From Hypomyces perniciosus (Eukaryota; Ascomycota; Sordariomycetes; Hypocreales; Hypocreaceae), in the NCBI GenBank assembly GCA_008477525.1, contig SPDT01000007.1, forward strand, positions 4,402,001 to 4,466,000: DNA of 64,000 bases, read 5' to 3'. Shown here piece after piece: positions 1-11,435 of this stretch. The position numbers and the translations under genes are program-made. Each line of letters opens with the position of its first letter. The stretch's first letter is position 1. The notes under the pieces were generated by a model. It saw only the letters and a program-made list of their open reading frames with translations. It did no database searches and had not been told where the DNA came from.

Positions 1-206
1 TCTCATTTGTAGTATTCTAACAAGGGTGTTTCAGAGCAACACTCATCTACTGATCTCTCAATGGCGCGCACATTTTTATTGTACCTGCCTATCCTTGATG
101 GAATTGATTCCCGACCATTTCCCCCATACACCATCATGCAAATTCCTAGTTCTCCTGATTCTGACTACATGATTCATAAAACAAAACAAAAAAACATCTA
201 CAGTCC

Positions 207-3200
207 TTAAATATTGAGTTTCTCTTTCAGCCATTTTGTCGCCGTCTCAACACCGTCGTCAATCTTCTCCGGGTTAGTTCCTTGGCCCTGGCGAGAGGGT
301 TCCTTGCCTCCGGAGCGGCCGCCGATGATCTCGGACACAGACGCCGCCCAATGCTCAGCAGTGACGCCCTGAGAAGACAGATGCTGTACCATGTTAGTAC
401 TAATATCACATAACACGGCCATATCATCAGGAACAGCATGACCAGGGGCAACTTACAGTTCCAACATAAACGCCATGCGCCACAGCACCCTCCTCCTTGC
501 TACCACCAAAGACATACACTGACTTTTCCTTGTGCTTGGCGGTGAAGTGCTTGATAACGTCTCCCAAAGCTTTGGCATTCGCACCAATTGGTAGCCGGCC
601 GACGAACCACTTAGAATCGGCGTTCGTCTCAAAGTGCTTCACTACCGCATCAAGCGCGGTCTTTGACTCGGCCTTCTGTCTCTTCTTTTGTTCCGCAATG
701 ACCGCGTTCGCAATCTTCTGGAACCGCTGGTTAAACTCATCCTTGGTCAGCGTTGAGATAACCAGCTGGCTGAGCTCTTGGGACACAGTCTTGACCTGGG
801 CCTCCTTCTCAGGACCGAAAGGCAGGGCATCAAGCTCATCAAGTTTCTTCTCAAACTCCTTGGCTTCACGCTGGACTTGATGCGCCCCCTCACCAGTGTA
901 AGCAATAATACGACGAATACCCTTCGCAATACCGCTCTCCTCAACGATGACGAGATCCTTGATCAGACCAGTCTGTTCAACGTGTGTACCTCCACAGAAC
1001 TCAATGCTATACTGGCGCCACTCGGGCTTCTTGGGGTCTGCAAGCATAGTGTCTACATCCATGCCAATGGAAACAACTCGGACAGGATTGGGGTAGGTCT
1101 CTCCAAACACCGCACGAACGCCCTCAATCTGGCGCGCGAGATCCAGATCCACATCTTTGGAGAAGATCTTGGAGTTCTGGCGGATGTACTTGTTTGACAG
1201 ATCCTCGATTTTCCTCAGCTCGTCGATCTTGACTCCCACCTTGTGTGAGAAGTCGAATCGCAACTTGTCGTTGTCCACCAAAGAACCCTTCTGGTTGATA
1301 TCATCACCAAGGATCTCTCGCAGAGAGTGGTTCAAAACGTGGGTGCCAGTATGGTTGTTACGAATGGGAGAACGGCGGAGCTCGTCATACTCGCAGATGA
1401 CCTCGTCGCCTGAGGACAGGGATCCATACTCGATGTAGCCACTGTGAAGGATGTATCCACCATAGTTCTGAACATCCACGACCTTGAACTCGACAACATC
1501 ATCAATGACAATCCGTCCACTATCAGCAACCTGGCCACCAGACTCGGCATAAAAGTTAGTCTGGTCTAGCAAGATGCCAATGGCAGTGTTTGGTGGAATG
1601 TCCTTGGTAGATTTGATGAAAGCTTTGCCATCAAAGATGTATTGAACCTTGCCCGTGCTATCACCCTTAAGAAACTTGGCGTCGTCCAGTGTCCGCGGGA
1701 CCTTGAGTTGCTGGTCAAGCTCAGCAATCTTGTGGACATCGAGTTTCTCAAATGTTTGCACTGAGTCCTTCACAGCCTTGCTCGCCTCCCTCGCCTTCTC
1801 GCGGGCAACCGAAACTTCGGCCTCGTCGATATCCAGGCCTCGCTCCTCAGCCATGAGTTTTGTCAGATCGACGGGGAATCCGAAAGTGTCATAGAGTCGC
1901 CAGACGACGTCTCCATCCAGTTTTTTAACATTGTCCTTGGCCGCCTTTGCCGCGTACCGCTCGAACTGCGCCTCACCACGATCCAATGTTCGCGAGAAAG
2001 CCTCCTCTTCTTCGTCGAGAATCTCCTTGATATCCTGCTGCTTCTTGGCAAGATCAGGGAATTGCTCGCTCATCTGTTCTACCAACGCTGGCAGGATCTT
2101 GGAGAAGAATGACCCAATCTCCGCATTCAAGTACTTGCGCGCATATCGAACACCACGTCGAAGAATTCTTCGGATAACGTAACCGCGACCATCGTTGTTG
2201 GGCACGGCGCCATCTGTAATGGCGAATGACATTGTTCTGATGTGGTCCGCCACGACTCGGTATGCGGTGTCAATACCATCGACATCGTCCTTGCCGTACT
2301 TGTCGGTGTATGACCTCGCGCCAGTGACCTCCTCAATCTTCTTGAAGAGTGGGGTGAAGCAGTCAGTGGCATAGTTGGAGCTGGTATCTTGCAGCGCAGA
2401 AACCAGACGCTCGAAACCCATACCTGTGTCGACATGCTTCGCAGGCAGCGGCTTCAAGCTCCCATCTTTCTGTCGATCGAACTGGATGAAAACGAGGTTC
2501 CAAATCTCGACAACCAGAGGGTCATCTTGGTTGACAAGACTCGCCGCATCACGCCCTCCGACCTTGTCGTAGTGAACTTCACTGCAGGGACCGCAAGGAC
2601 CTTGGTCGCCCATCTCCCAGAAGTTATCCTTCATGTTTCCGGGAATGATTTGACTTTCAGGCACACCAGTTTGCATCCACAGCTCCTTGGCTTCCAGATC
2701 AGGCTCGAGGTTCAAGTCGGGGTTGCCCTCGAAGTATGTGACATACAACCGCTCGGGGTCGAGGCCGTAGACCTTGGTCAGAAGTTCCCACGCCATGGCA
2801 ATGCCCTCCTTCTTGAAGTAATCTCCGAATGACCAGTTGCCCAGCATTTCGAAGAAGGTATGGTGATAGCTGTCCTTGCCGACATCGTCAAGATCGTTGT
2901 GTTTGCCACCAGCGCGAATGACTTTCTGGGTATCGACCGCGCGCTTCAGGTTCGCCATGGGGTCGGATTTGCCAATGGTGCCCAGGAAGATGGGCTTGAA
3001 CTGGTTCATGCCGGCATTCGTGAAGAGCAAGGTGGGGTCATTGTGAGGGACGACGGAGCCAGAGGGGACTGGATAACGAGGCTGTCAGTATTTGTATTCT
3101 GTTTTTGGCAATAATTGCAAAGAAGTATGAAATAGAGTCGAATTGCCATCTCGCCATCGTCAACAGCCATATAGACAACATGTTGTGATGGCGAGTTGCG

Positions 3201-3334
3201 GTTCGGCAATGCTCTTTGGCGGGGTTGCGATAACGGTGCAATTTATTCTTCTTACCCAGAGTGTGACCCCTCTGCTGGAAGAATTCAAAGAAGGTCTTGC
3301 GCACCAGCGCCTCGGGCCACTTGCCCGCCGTCAT
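207..3334 (-). CDS. ala1: Alanyl-tRNA synthetase, cytosolic form (possible dual-localised)
   Basis: The enzyme charges tRNA-Ala with alanine and edits mischarged tRNA. Exons are 3334-3256, 3068-457 and 383-207. They join in frame to 955 residues, the usual eukaryotic AlaRS length. The splice after HTL restores the family sequence [19 protein letters not shown]. Visible motifs are the class II core (GNWSFGDYF), the editing-domain histidines (HTGTHVLNH) and the zinc-site motif [10 protein letters not shown]. The C-terminal GGRSGGK is also typical. For the last exon I used the acceptor at 384. A second AG at 369 would give a product five residues shorter. The AUG at 3334 gives the cytosolic protein. 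Upstream the frame stays open and encodes an Arg/Ser-rich, targeting-like peptide (see findings). The gene diverges from the + strand gene starting at 3823. Confidence 0.96.
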
Positions 3335-3822
3335 TGTCGCCGTATTCGTCGCGTGCGAGAAAAGCCGACGCTGGATGAAAAGAGCACGTGTGCGTGTTGA
3401 GGCGAAAATGGTGTTGAGTTCTTCTATCGCAGCAGCAGTAGCATGTAACTGTCTGTGGAGGGGTTGTTGCTGTGGCGGGCGGTGGGTTTTGTAGAAACTT
3501 CTACAAGACTGACCCAAGCCGCCTACAGAGGGTACAAAGGGAGAGGTCCATCGCCCGTTTCTGGCCGCGCTGCCGCACTGCGACCACTGCGACCACATCA
3601 GTGCCTCAATACCAATACCAATACCAATACCAATACACTGCACCGTCTTGCCCGCAGGACCATTGGCTGGAAAATAAATAAAACACAATCGCCTACTGGC
3701 GAGCTTTCATGCCGGCCGGTCTATTGCAGTTTGCAGAGGAGGGCGGCAATTGAGAGACAGACAGAGACAGGCAGACAGACAGACAGAGAGGAAGGGGGAA
3801 GAGTACCTCCGAGGCAGAGACA
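3335..3822. promoter_or_regulatory. Shared upstream region of ala1 and the divergent gene
   Basis: This 488-bp interval separates two divergent start codons. It contains the open, targeting-like extension of ala1 (about 3335-3409), five exact CAATAC hexamers (3607-3636), and an ACAG-rich stretch (about 3750-3790) just before the + strand start. No further gene is visible. Confidence 0.6.
3607..3636. repeat. Hexanucleotide microsatellite (CAATAC)5
   Basis: Five perfect tandem CAATAC units lie in the region between the two divergent genes. On the minus strand they read as alternating Ile-Gly in the open frame that continues into ala1, but far upstream of any likely start. Confidence 0.9.
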
Positions 3823-4618
3823 ATGATGCTAGGGACTCAATCTCCCTCCTCGCCCACGCCAGGCATTCTTGCGGAGGCATTCGACCAAGCGAAGCACCCC
3901 AGGCGCAAGAGGAAGGCCGAGTCCCAGGACAACGATCGCGAGCGTCTTTCCAAACGGCTCAGCCTACTTAACATAGGTGAGTTTTTAGCCGCCATTTGCA
4001 ATCAATCAATCAATCAACCATCTGTAGCTGTCGTCCGTTCCGTCCGTTGTCGCATTGCGGGCGTGCACGGAGTACGGAGTACCTAGATAAGGACTGCGTG
4101 GCGGCTAATAGGCCACAGAACAGAATGGATCCAAGCTCTACGTTCCTGTCGAAACGCCATCCGCCAACAACGCAACGCCGACATATAAAACCCAAGACTC
4201 CGCCCAGAGCCGCGATGAGACGATGCAGCTTGATGATTCCAAGCACAAGGTGTACATTTACAACATAGATGACGAGCTCTCTTCCGACAGCGAGTGCGAG
4301 GACGGAAAGCTCATCTTCCTCCCAGACATTGAGAAGCACCTCAAGGAGAACCGCATCCCACGACACATCCTTGCTAATAGCGAGGGCGAGCTGGCCGGCA
4401 TGCAGCTCGTGCTGTACAGCGACCCGAAATCCTTATCGGTACCGGAGGAACAGGACGGCGTGCGCAAAGCAATCATCGAGGCCCGCCAACGGGCAAGGGA
4501 TAAGCAGAGGCAAGAGAGCGAAGCTTCCGAGGCAATTAACAACATATTAGGCCATCCAGCTGTTGGCGGCCACCAAGCTGCAGTGGATGACGTGTACGAG
4601 GCAATGGAGGTAGATTAA
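3823..4618 (+). CDS. Conserved fungal protein of unknown function
   Basis: Exons 3823-3976 and 4119-4618 give 217 residues. The splice (donor ATAG|GTGAG, acceptor CACAG|AA) joins LSLLNI to EQNGSKLYVPVE. The N-terminus is basic (HPRRKRKAESQ) and could act as a nuclear signal. The middle carries an acidic stretch (DDELSSDSECEDGKL) followed by a compact conserved-looking block (LPDIEKHLKENRIPRHIL, then GMQLVLYSDPKSLSVPEEQD). A Gln/Arg/Glu-rich helix (EARQRARDKQRQE) precedes an acidic C-terminus. I recognise it only as the kind of protein present across Pezizomycotina and assign no function. Its AUG is preceded by CAA and followed by a second AUG, so the start could be one codon later. Confidence 0.8.
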
Positions 4619-4933
4619 ATCGGGCGATACGGCGTGAAGTATTTTGGTACTACTACTACATTATACCCCGGGATGTGATGTTCGTGGGAGTTTTGGGGTT
4701 TGATTTTGGGTGCTCATACTATTATTACCTTACTTATGAACGGCCGCAATTTATATCTTATGTACACTGACCGTTTTGTGTAGCATGAATGCCCTCATTA
4801 ATCCAAAGATGCAGTTCCCAAGAAGAAAGAATCCCCAACACCGTTGTGCCGATACAAAACAAGAGTTTCGACGCATCAGAATACCCAAGCTACCCAGCCG
4901 AGCACCATCTCGCCCTCATGATCATCATTCCTC
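4619..4933. other. Convergent 3' intergenic region
   Basis: The + strand unknown gene and the minus-strand RCR-type gene end towards each other here. I see only AT-rich 3' UTR-like sequence. Confidence 0.6.
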
Positions 4934-5559
4934 CTATCTCGGTGTTGTCGTTGGAGGAGGACCAGCGGGAGCCTCATAGTCCTGTGTCGGGGGGTTCGTC
5001 TCAGCCGGTTGTCTCGTTGGCTCTGGCCTCCACTGTGAAGGATCAATCTTGGAGCCTCCGTCCGGAGGACCTTGATAGACAGGCGGCCTGGTTGGGTCAT
5101 ACACCGGCGGAGGAGCCATGTTGCCCATGTAATACGCGTTCGACGGATGGTAGCCCTCGGGGACCCAATGTGGTTGCGGAGGGGCTTGCGCAGGTTGTTT
5201 GACGAAATACTATGGAGAGACATTAGCGAACAAGTTCGTTCAAGAGTAGCGCGTTGAAAAGGGCTCGGGGCAGTCCTTACGCTGTAGTATCCCAGAGGCG
5301 GCAGGCCCTTCTTGGCTCGCATCCGGGCGTGCACATAGCTCCCGACGATTAAGGCGAAGAACAGGAAGATGATAGCGCCGAGGATCGAGTACTTGACGAT
5401 GACGCCCGTCTGTGGCTCTTGTTAGCAGACCTGTATGCACTGGGTTCCTCCCAGGCAGAATGTTGGATCACTGACGTTGCTATACCACCATGGAACGAGA
5501 TACCCATCCTCGTCAACCCAACCAAAGGGCGTGTCATCGCGGGGGTTGAGGGGCGCCAT
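4934..5559 (-). CDS. RCR-type single-pass membrane protein with PPxY motifs
   Basis: Exons 5559-5476, 5409-5281 and 5209-4934 give 162 residues, all three joins being phase 0. The order is a short N-terminus (MAPLNPRDDTPFGWVDEDGY), one membrane segment at about residues 32-53 (VIVKYSILGAIIFLFFALIV), a basic RMRAKKGLPPLGYY segment, and a proline-rich tail. The tail has two PPVY motifs at residues 105-108 and 113-116. This layout matches fungal RCR proteins (Congo red resistance), in which PPxY motifs bind WW domains of Rsp5/Nedd4-type ubiquitin ligases and steer membrane-protein sorting. The family assignment rests on architecture, so a related membrane adaptor is possible. Intron 1 carries a clear GCTAAC branch point, although its donor (GTCAGT) is weak. 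Confidence 0.82.
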
Positions 5560-6649
5560 GTTTCCCAAGACCGGCTGGCTATCGTACTCTCTATCACTCG
5601 AGAGATCGTCGCAGTTTCAGCTAAAGCAGAAAACTAGAATAACATAGTCGTCGGAATTCGGTGCGCCAGGCTGTCACTGCCAAGATCGTTTTCTTCTATG
5701 CACGCGGAAAAAACAAGAACCGGGTATCATATGTCTTGCTTCTAGTGAATGTCTAAACCGCAGGGCGACGAGTATTTCTTAAAGGGATGTATGGGAGGGA
5801 ACCTGGACAGTTGGGTGGCTGCGTGTGCTGCAACCCACGTTACAGCTTCGAGGTTGGTGTTTCACCCGGACAACAGACGTGGTAATATTCTGGCCATCAT
5901 GTGTTCCACCCATCTTAGTACAGAGAGATGAACCAACAGCACTCATATTAATCACACACCAACGCGCATTCCGATTTACCCTCATAGAGACCTTGGACTA
6001 CTTCGTACCTACGTCTTGAATAGCATCTTTTCTTCCTCTTGTTCCAGTCCATCAACATTTGTTCATCGCAACGGCAATGACGCCGTTCCAGGCGGGTAGT
6101 CCCGGTACCTTAATAAATGGGGGCGGGGTACGCCATAATCGCAGCCACTTGCATTTAGGCGCTCTTTCGTGGGTTAGCCATCCAATCAATGCCTGTGAAT
6201 ATGCGGAGTACGGAGTAGTACTTACTGGGTCGAAAGTCTTCTTTCATAGTGTCCAGCGACCTACTAATGTATGTACAACAACAACGAACCTCGATTATGA
6301 TTTCAAAGGAATAGAGCAGCGCGCCGACAAACCACTTTGCTTTTTTTTTAAGACGCAATCAAATGGCTGAGATGAGCCGTTGGTCACACACAGCCTCCTG
6401 GATGACCCAACAATATCAGGCAAGGAATAGTAACAAAGAACTTATACGACAATGCTTTCCCCATGCTTTGTGCTCTCCAAAGGATAAACACACTCACGAA
6501 GTTTGTTTGATCACAAAACAGCTTTATTTGACCAACCCAAGTCATGAATCCCCAAATAGATACTATTGCTTGCCATGTTTTGCCCTTTCAACGCCACCCA
6601 TATTTACATCCACGGATGCACACACGGACTCTTGCTTCTGACGAAGCAC
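5560..6649. other. Intergenic region upstream of the RCR-type gene
   Basis: No reading frame here looks real. The interval should hold the promoter of the RCR-type gene on the left and the 3' UTR of hrd3 on the right. It contains one TACTTCGTA (5999) and one TACGGAGTA (6209), members of the dispersed 9-mer family described in the findings. Confidence 0.6.
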
Positions 6650-9266
6650 TTATAGCCCCATCCCTCCCGCCGGCCAGTCCGGGAAGGCATCTCCAGGGTT
6701 GACTGGATTACCTTGCGGTTGGCCCCCTCTTCCCGCCTCGTTATTCTGGGCACGATTCTGTTGCATCCTCTGTCGCCACCACAAGAGCAATACCAGACAG
6801 AACGTGATACCTATGATAAGCACACTCTCAACTACTCCACCATCCATGAGGTCTTCGGCGCCATCACCGATAGTCCCATCATAAATATCTTCTTCAAGGT
6901 AGTTCTCGTCGTACTCTTCCACGTCATCCTCCAAGAAATTGGCAATCCATTCAGACAAAGACCAGTCTTTCTTCTTTTCTGCACAGGGATTAGCATGCGT
7001 TCTCATGATATACAACTGTTGACACTTACTTGGCTCGTCTTGAATAGAGTGAATCGGACCGTGAGTCAAGGTATTCCAGGCACTCCGTAATCGAAGCTTC
7101 AGTAGGCCAAGAGTTACGGGGAGATATGCCTCCTCATTGATCGTCAGTGCATGATCGTAGTATCTCTTGGCGAGGTGAAAGTCTTGCGTCAACCCGATGC
7201 CGTTCTCATGCATCCACCCGAGGTTGAACAAGGCTTGTGCACTCTGAGAGTAGTCAGAGGCCCCGGTGTAGCACTGAACGGCTTTGCCGATGTCGCGCTC
7301 CGTTCCAACCCCATAGAAGTAATAATCGCCCATTTTGACGAGGGCGTCGACATTTGACTGCCGCGATGCCCGTGTCCAATAGATGAGAGCGAGCCCCGGA
7401 TTCTCCAAAAGACCCGACGTATCTCTGTGCTTGCGAAACCACTCCGAGACGGGCATCTTGGATTGCATCGAGTCCAGCATGTATGCCACATTGGTCTGGG
7501 CTCTTTCGTATCCTTGCTCAGCTGCCATGAGGTACTGGAGAAATGCAAGGTCATGATCCCCAGCTTCGTATGCCTCATTGGCATCGGCCCAGGACGATAC
7601 CAGCGGCTCTGCCTTTTCGGCCACATTCTTGTAGTAGCCAAGGGCCATGGTACAAATCTTCTCTCGACCTAGTCCGTGATAAACCAACTCTGCCAAGTAA
7701 TAATTCGCTTCAAGATTTCCATAACGAGCTGCCAGTTCAAAGTAGTTATTAGCGATCCGAACGTCCTCTTGGCTACCCTGATCGAGGTATAGCTGGCCCA
7801 TTTGAACCTGCGCAGGGGCGTAGTCGTGATCAGCAGCTGCCCTAAGAAGCTCCACTGCCTTCATAATATTTTCCTTTGCACCATAGCCATTGAGGAGTAT
7901 TAGTCCTAGGCCGTACTGTGACTGGGAATCACCTTGCGTGACGCCGCGCTCGAACCAGAGCCTCGCTCTCTCGAAGTTTTGAGTGACGCCATCTCCCCTG
8001 AGATACATTCGACCGAGGTATCCGGCAGCCCTACTGGCCGTCTTCTCAACGCCTGGTTTGAAGTTATCCACAAGACGTCCGTCTTTTTTCCAGTACCTTG
8101 ATGCAACCAGTAGGAAGTATTTTCTAGCCAAGTCGAAGTTGCGATCCAGCTCACGTTGGCCCTCATAATAGATCCTGCCCAAGTTGAACGAGGCCTTTGA
8201 ATCACCTTTCTGCGACATGAGATCCAGATACTCGATGACATCGCCAATAGCAGCATTAGCATCGGAAGCAGGATTCGGTTTGTAGGCGTTCATCCCAGCA
8301 CTGTATGCGCTAGCTCCTTCTCCGTACACCCCGCCCTCGTCATCAGCGATGCGCCATCCCTGGTGAATCCAGGACATGCCTCCAGGGGGCCCGGATCGAT
8401 ACCATGCGACAGCTTTGTCGGCTACACGCTTGTAGAACTTGATGGAAGTCTCGCAGCTCTTTGTGGCCCCAATGCCGCTCAGGTGTCGGAAGCCGGTGGC
8501 CATTTCGGCCTTGGTATCCCCTCGAATTGCCGCAAACGTATAATAGAGCAGCGCCCTCGCTTGGTCTCGCGGGACGACATCGCCGATTCCTGTTGAGTGG
8601 AACAGCCCGAGCATGTATTGCGCAGTTGTGTTTCCATGACCAGACGCTAGGCGTTGGTAGTGGTTAAAGGCGGCATGAAGGTCCCTAGGATGGCTATAAT
8701 TGCCAAAGAAATTCAACTCGGCGAGGATGTAGAGTGCATCAGAGTTGTTCTGCTGCGCCGCCTGTTGAAGCAACTCGACAGCACTTAAGAGCGGGCCATT
8801 GATCGTTTGCGCTTTGGGTTGTGTCGGCGCAGTAACAGGGCCGGTCGGGATAGTTTTCAGGAGCAAACGGAGGGTCGACCCAAAAACGCCAGGTGATTGC
8901 TGCTTTCGACGAGGCGACTGTGGAATCTTTCGGAGCTCTGCGAGCGCAGCATCGACGAGTTCGGATCCTACGAGTCATATCAGCCTTGGCCCTCCACGTC
9001 CTGGTTTGACAACAGGCAACTTACCCGGTTGCGGGACTACGGGTTGGCTCTGCTCCGCGACAATATCCGTCTTGGATTCGACTGCATGTTTATTGGGACT
9101 CGCTTGAGTGGGATTGCCCTTTTTGTTGCCAAGGGGCTGCTGTTCCCGCGTGCTGATGACAGCGGTGGCCTGCAAAAGCACTGAGACGACAGCGAATGGG
9201 TGAGCTCGAGTCCAAGCACTGCGAAGGTTGCCACTTACGGAGTAGCCAGGCGGTCCAGCGTATCAT
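6650..9266 (-). CDS. hrd3: Hrd3/Sel1-like subunit of the ER-associated degradation ligase
   Basis: Hrd3 sits in the ER membrane with its Sel1 repeats in the lumen and passes misfolded proteins to the ubiquitin ligase Hrd1. Exons 9266-9239, 9180-9025, 8967-7030 and 6978-6650 give 816 residues, close to yeast Hrd3. Exons 1 and 2 together encode a signal peptide (MIRWTAWLLLLLQATAVIS). Many Sel1-type repeats follow (for example AQYMLGLFHSTGIG and SQYGLGLILLNGYG). One membrane segment lies near residues 758-778 (VLIIGITFCLVLLLWW), then a short Pro/Gly-rich tail. The last intron (7029-6979, 51 nt) is in frame and stop-free, with strong signals (GTAAGT, GCTAAT, GTGCAG). Its removal restores EPKKKKDWSLSEW, so I treat it as an intron. 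Confidence 0.93.
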
Positions 9267-10249
9267 TCTGGGCAATTGCTATATGCCTGCCAGTGAAATA
9301 ACAGAACACAGCATGGCTACTGTGTTGGGAAAACAAAAAAAGAGCTGGCAGCGTTGCGAATGTCGTAGGAGGCTGCGTTGGAGCTCCATCGATATCATAC
9401 AAGCTGTCCACAACCTAGGTGGTCTTAGGCTCCAGGCTGGCGACAAGACATGACTAAGCCAGCGGGGTGGCACCGACGAACGTCAGTCTTGGGTGGCATG
9501 TTAATAGGTAGTAGTATGTATTATTATTATGAGAACTTCGTACGAAGTAGTAATAATTATTCATGACGGGATTCCCTAAAAGTAGCAGTAAGCCTTGTTG
9601 TCGTAAATTTGCGGGTTGATTGATATTTCCATTGCTTCACTCAAGCAAACTTTCGTAGGCCGTGCTTCGTATATCGCTTTCAGGCTTCAGCAAGCCTTCA
9701 AATTGCTTCTGGGAGGCATCAATGAACGTTCCTCAGTTCGTTCGCGGATCGGCCCCACTCCGCTGACGGCGGTCCGGTAAGCCCTGAGCTCATTGGCGTT
9801 CCAGGTTATGAATCACCCCCTGTAGGGCGCCCCCAGCGCCCTATTGAGCGCCACATTGAAGCACCAGGCTGTCACGCGTCATGAGGCTAGGCTGCAGCGC
9901 GTTAATGGCCAATTTTTTGCCCGCGTCGAGAGACGCGCTTCAGTCATTGGAAGAAGCTTCACCACCCTGTCCCCTACCCACAGAGATCTTGCATGGATCG
10001 ATTCAGCTCCATATACATAGTTGTAGTAGTACGGTCCGCCCAGCCTTCGTGTCTCCTCTTTCCCACCTCTTCCCTACTTCTTCATCGTTCCGCGATTGCA
10101 TTGTCCAAAGATCTCTCCAATTGATATTTGTCAAGTTGTGGAAATATTCGGTATTTATTCGTCTCACTACGGCCTATCTAATACTTTGACGGTTCTGCCG
10201 CCTACGGCAATCTTCACATCTCCTCCACCCACAACTTTTGCTTTGCACA
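9267..10249. promoter_or_regulatory. Divergent promoter region between hrd3 and ung1
   Basis: This is a 983-bp interval between two divergent starts with no gene. It contains a perfect 14-bp palindrome ACTTCGTACGAAGT (9535-9548) and an AT-rich core. CT-rich leader-like sequence lies close to the ung1 start. Confidence 0.6.
9535..9548. repeat. 14-bp perfect palindrome
   Basis: The sequence ACTTCGTACGAAGT equals its own reverse complement. It belongs to the dispersed TACGRAGTA family. A binding-site role is conceivable but not shown. Confidence 0.9.
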
Positions 10250-11435
10250 ATGTCTACTCTAAAGCGAAAGGCAGCTGCATTCCTAGAGGCGGATACGAAG
10301 AAACCCAAGGCCAATGGCAGCATTGCCTCTTTCTTTGGCGCGGCGCCGAAGCCAGCCAGCGCTCCCGCAAGCTCACCCGCTGTCAAGTTCGACAAAGAGA
10401 AGTGGGTTGCAGGCCTGACAGCCGAGCAGAAGGAGTTGCTAAAGCTCGAGATCGATACACTTCATGATAGCTGGTTGGCGCTGCTGAAAGATGATATCAC
10501 CACCAAGGAATTTCTGGAGTTGAAGAAGTTCTTGAACAGAGAGACAGCAGCTGGCAAGAAATGGTTTCCTCCAAAGGAGGACGTCTATTCTTGGTAAGTT
10601 CATTTGTCTTAGGACTGATTAGAATTGAAGATGTAACTAACATCGCTGAAGGTCTCGTCACACACCATTCAACGAGGTCAAGGTTGTCATCGTTGGCCAA
10701 GACCCTTATCATAACGTAAACCAAGCCCACGGCATGGCCTTCTCCGTTCGACCACCGACCCCCGCGCCCCCTTCGCTTAGAAATATGTACATCGCTTTGA
10801 AGAAGGATTATCCAAGCTTTATCGACCCACCAAATAGAGGTGGCCTCCTGACACCATGGGCCGATCGCGGCGTGCTGATGTTGAATACCTGCCTCACTGT
10901 CCGAGCACACGAAGCAAACTCGCACTCCAACCGCGGCTGGGAGCGTTTCACCCAGAAAGTCATTGACCTGATTGCACAGAAGAGAACCCGAGGTGTTGTG
11001 TTCATGGCGTGGGGAACCCCAGCTGGAAAGCGAGTGCAGAAGGTGGACAAGCAGCGACATCTAGTGCTTCAAAGCGTGCATCCGAGCCCACTCAGCGCCT
11101 CTAGAGGATTCTTTGACTGTGGCCATTTTAAGGCAGCAAACGAGTGGTTGGTGGCTAGATATGGAGATGAGGGAGAGATTGATTGGGCCCTCGTGCCGAA
11201 CAACACGACAAAGAAAGTGATTAAAGAAGCAGTCAAGGCGGTCGTGTCGTCAACAGAACCTAAAGAAGAGAAGGTGGCTGATGGCGAGTCCAAGAAGAAG
11301 AAGACTGAAACCAAAGAGGAAGAGGAAACAGAAGAGGAGGAGGATGAGGAGGATGACGTGGACTCTGAAGATGAGGAAGCTTTGGGGGAAGCTCTCAAAC
11401 TGGCGGAGGAAGAGGCCAAAAAACAAGCGGATTGA
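10250..11435 (+). CDS. ung1: Uracil-DNA glycosylase (family 1)
   Basis: The enzyme removes uracil from DNA as the first step of base-excision repair. Exons 10250-10593 and 10652-11435 give 375 residues. The catalytic motif GQDPYHNVNQAHG and the DNA-intercalating HPSPLSASRGFF motif are both intact. Near the N-terminus a basic stretch (KRKAAAFLEADTKKPK) is followed by NGSIASFFG, which resembles a PCNA-binding box with Asn in place of the usual Gln. This suggests a nuclear form. The C-terminus carries about 70 extra residues rich in Glu, Asp and Lys after the glycosylase fold, which is unusual for the family. The splice donor TG|GTAAGT and acceptor GAAG|G restore YSWSRHTPFNEVKVVIVGQDPYH. Confidence 0.96.
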
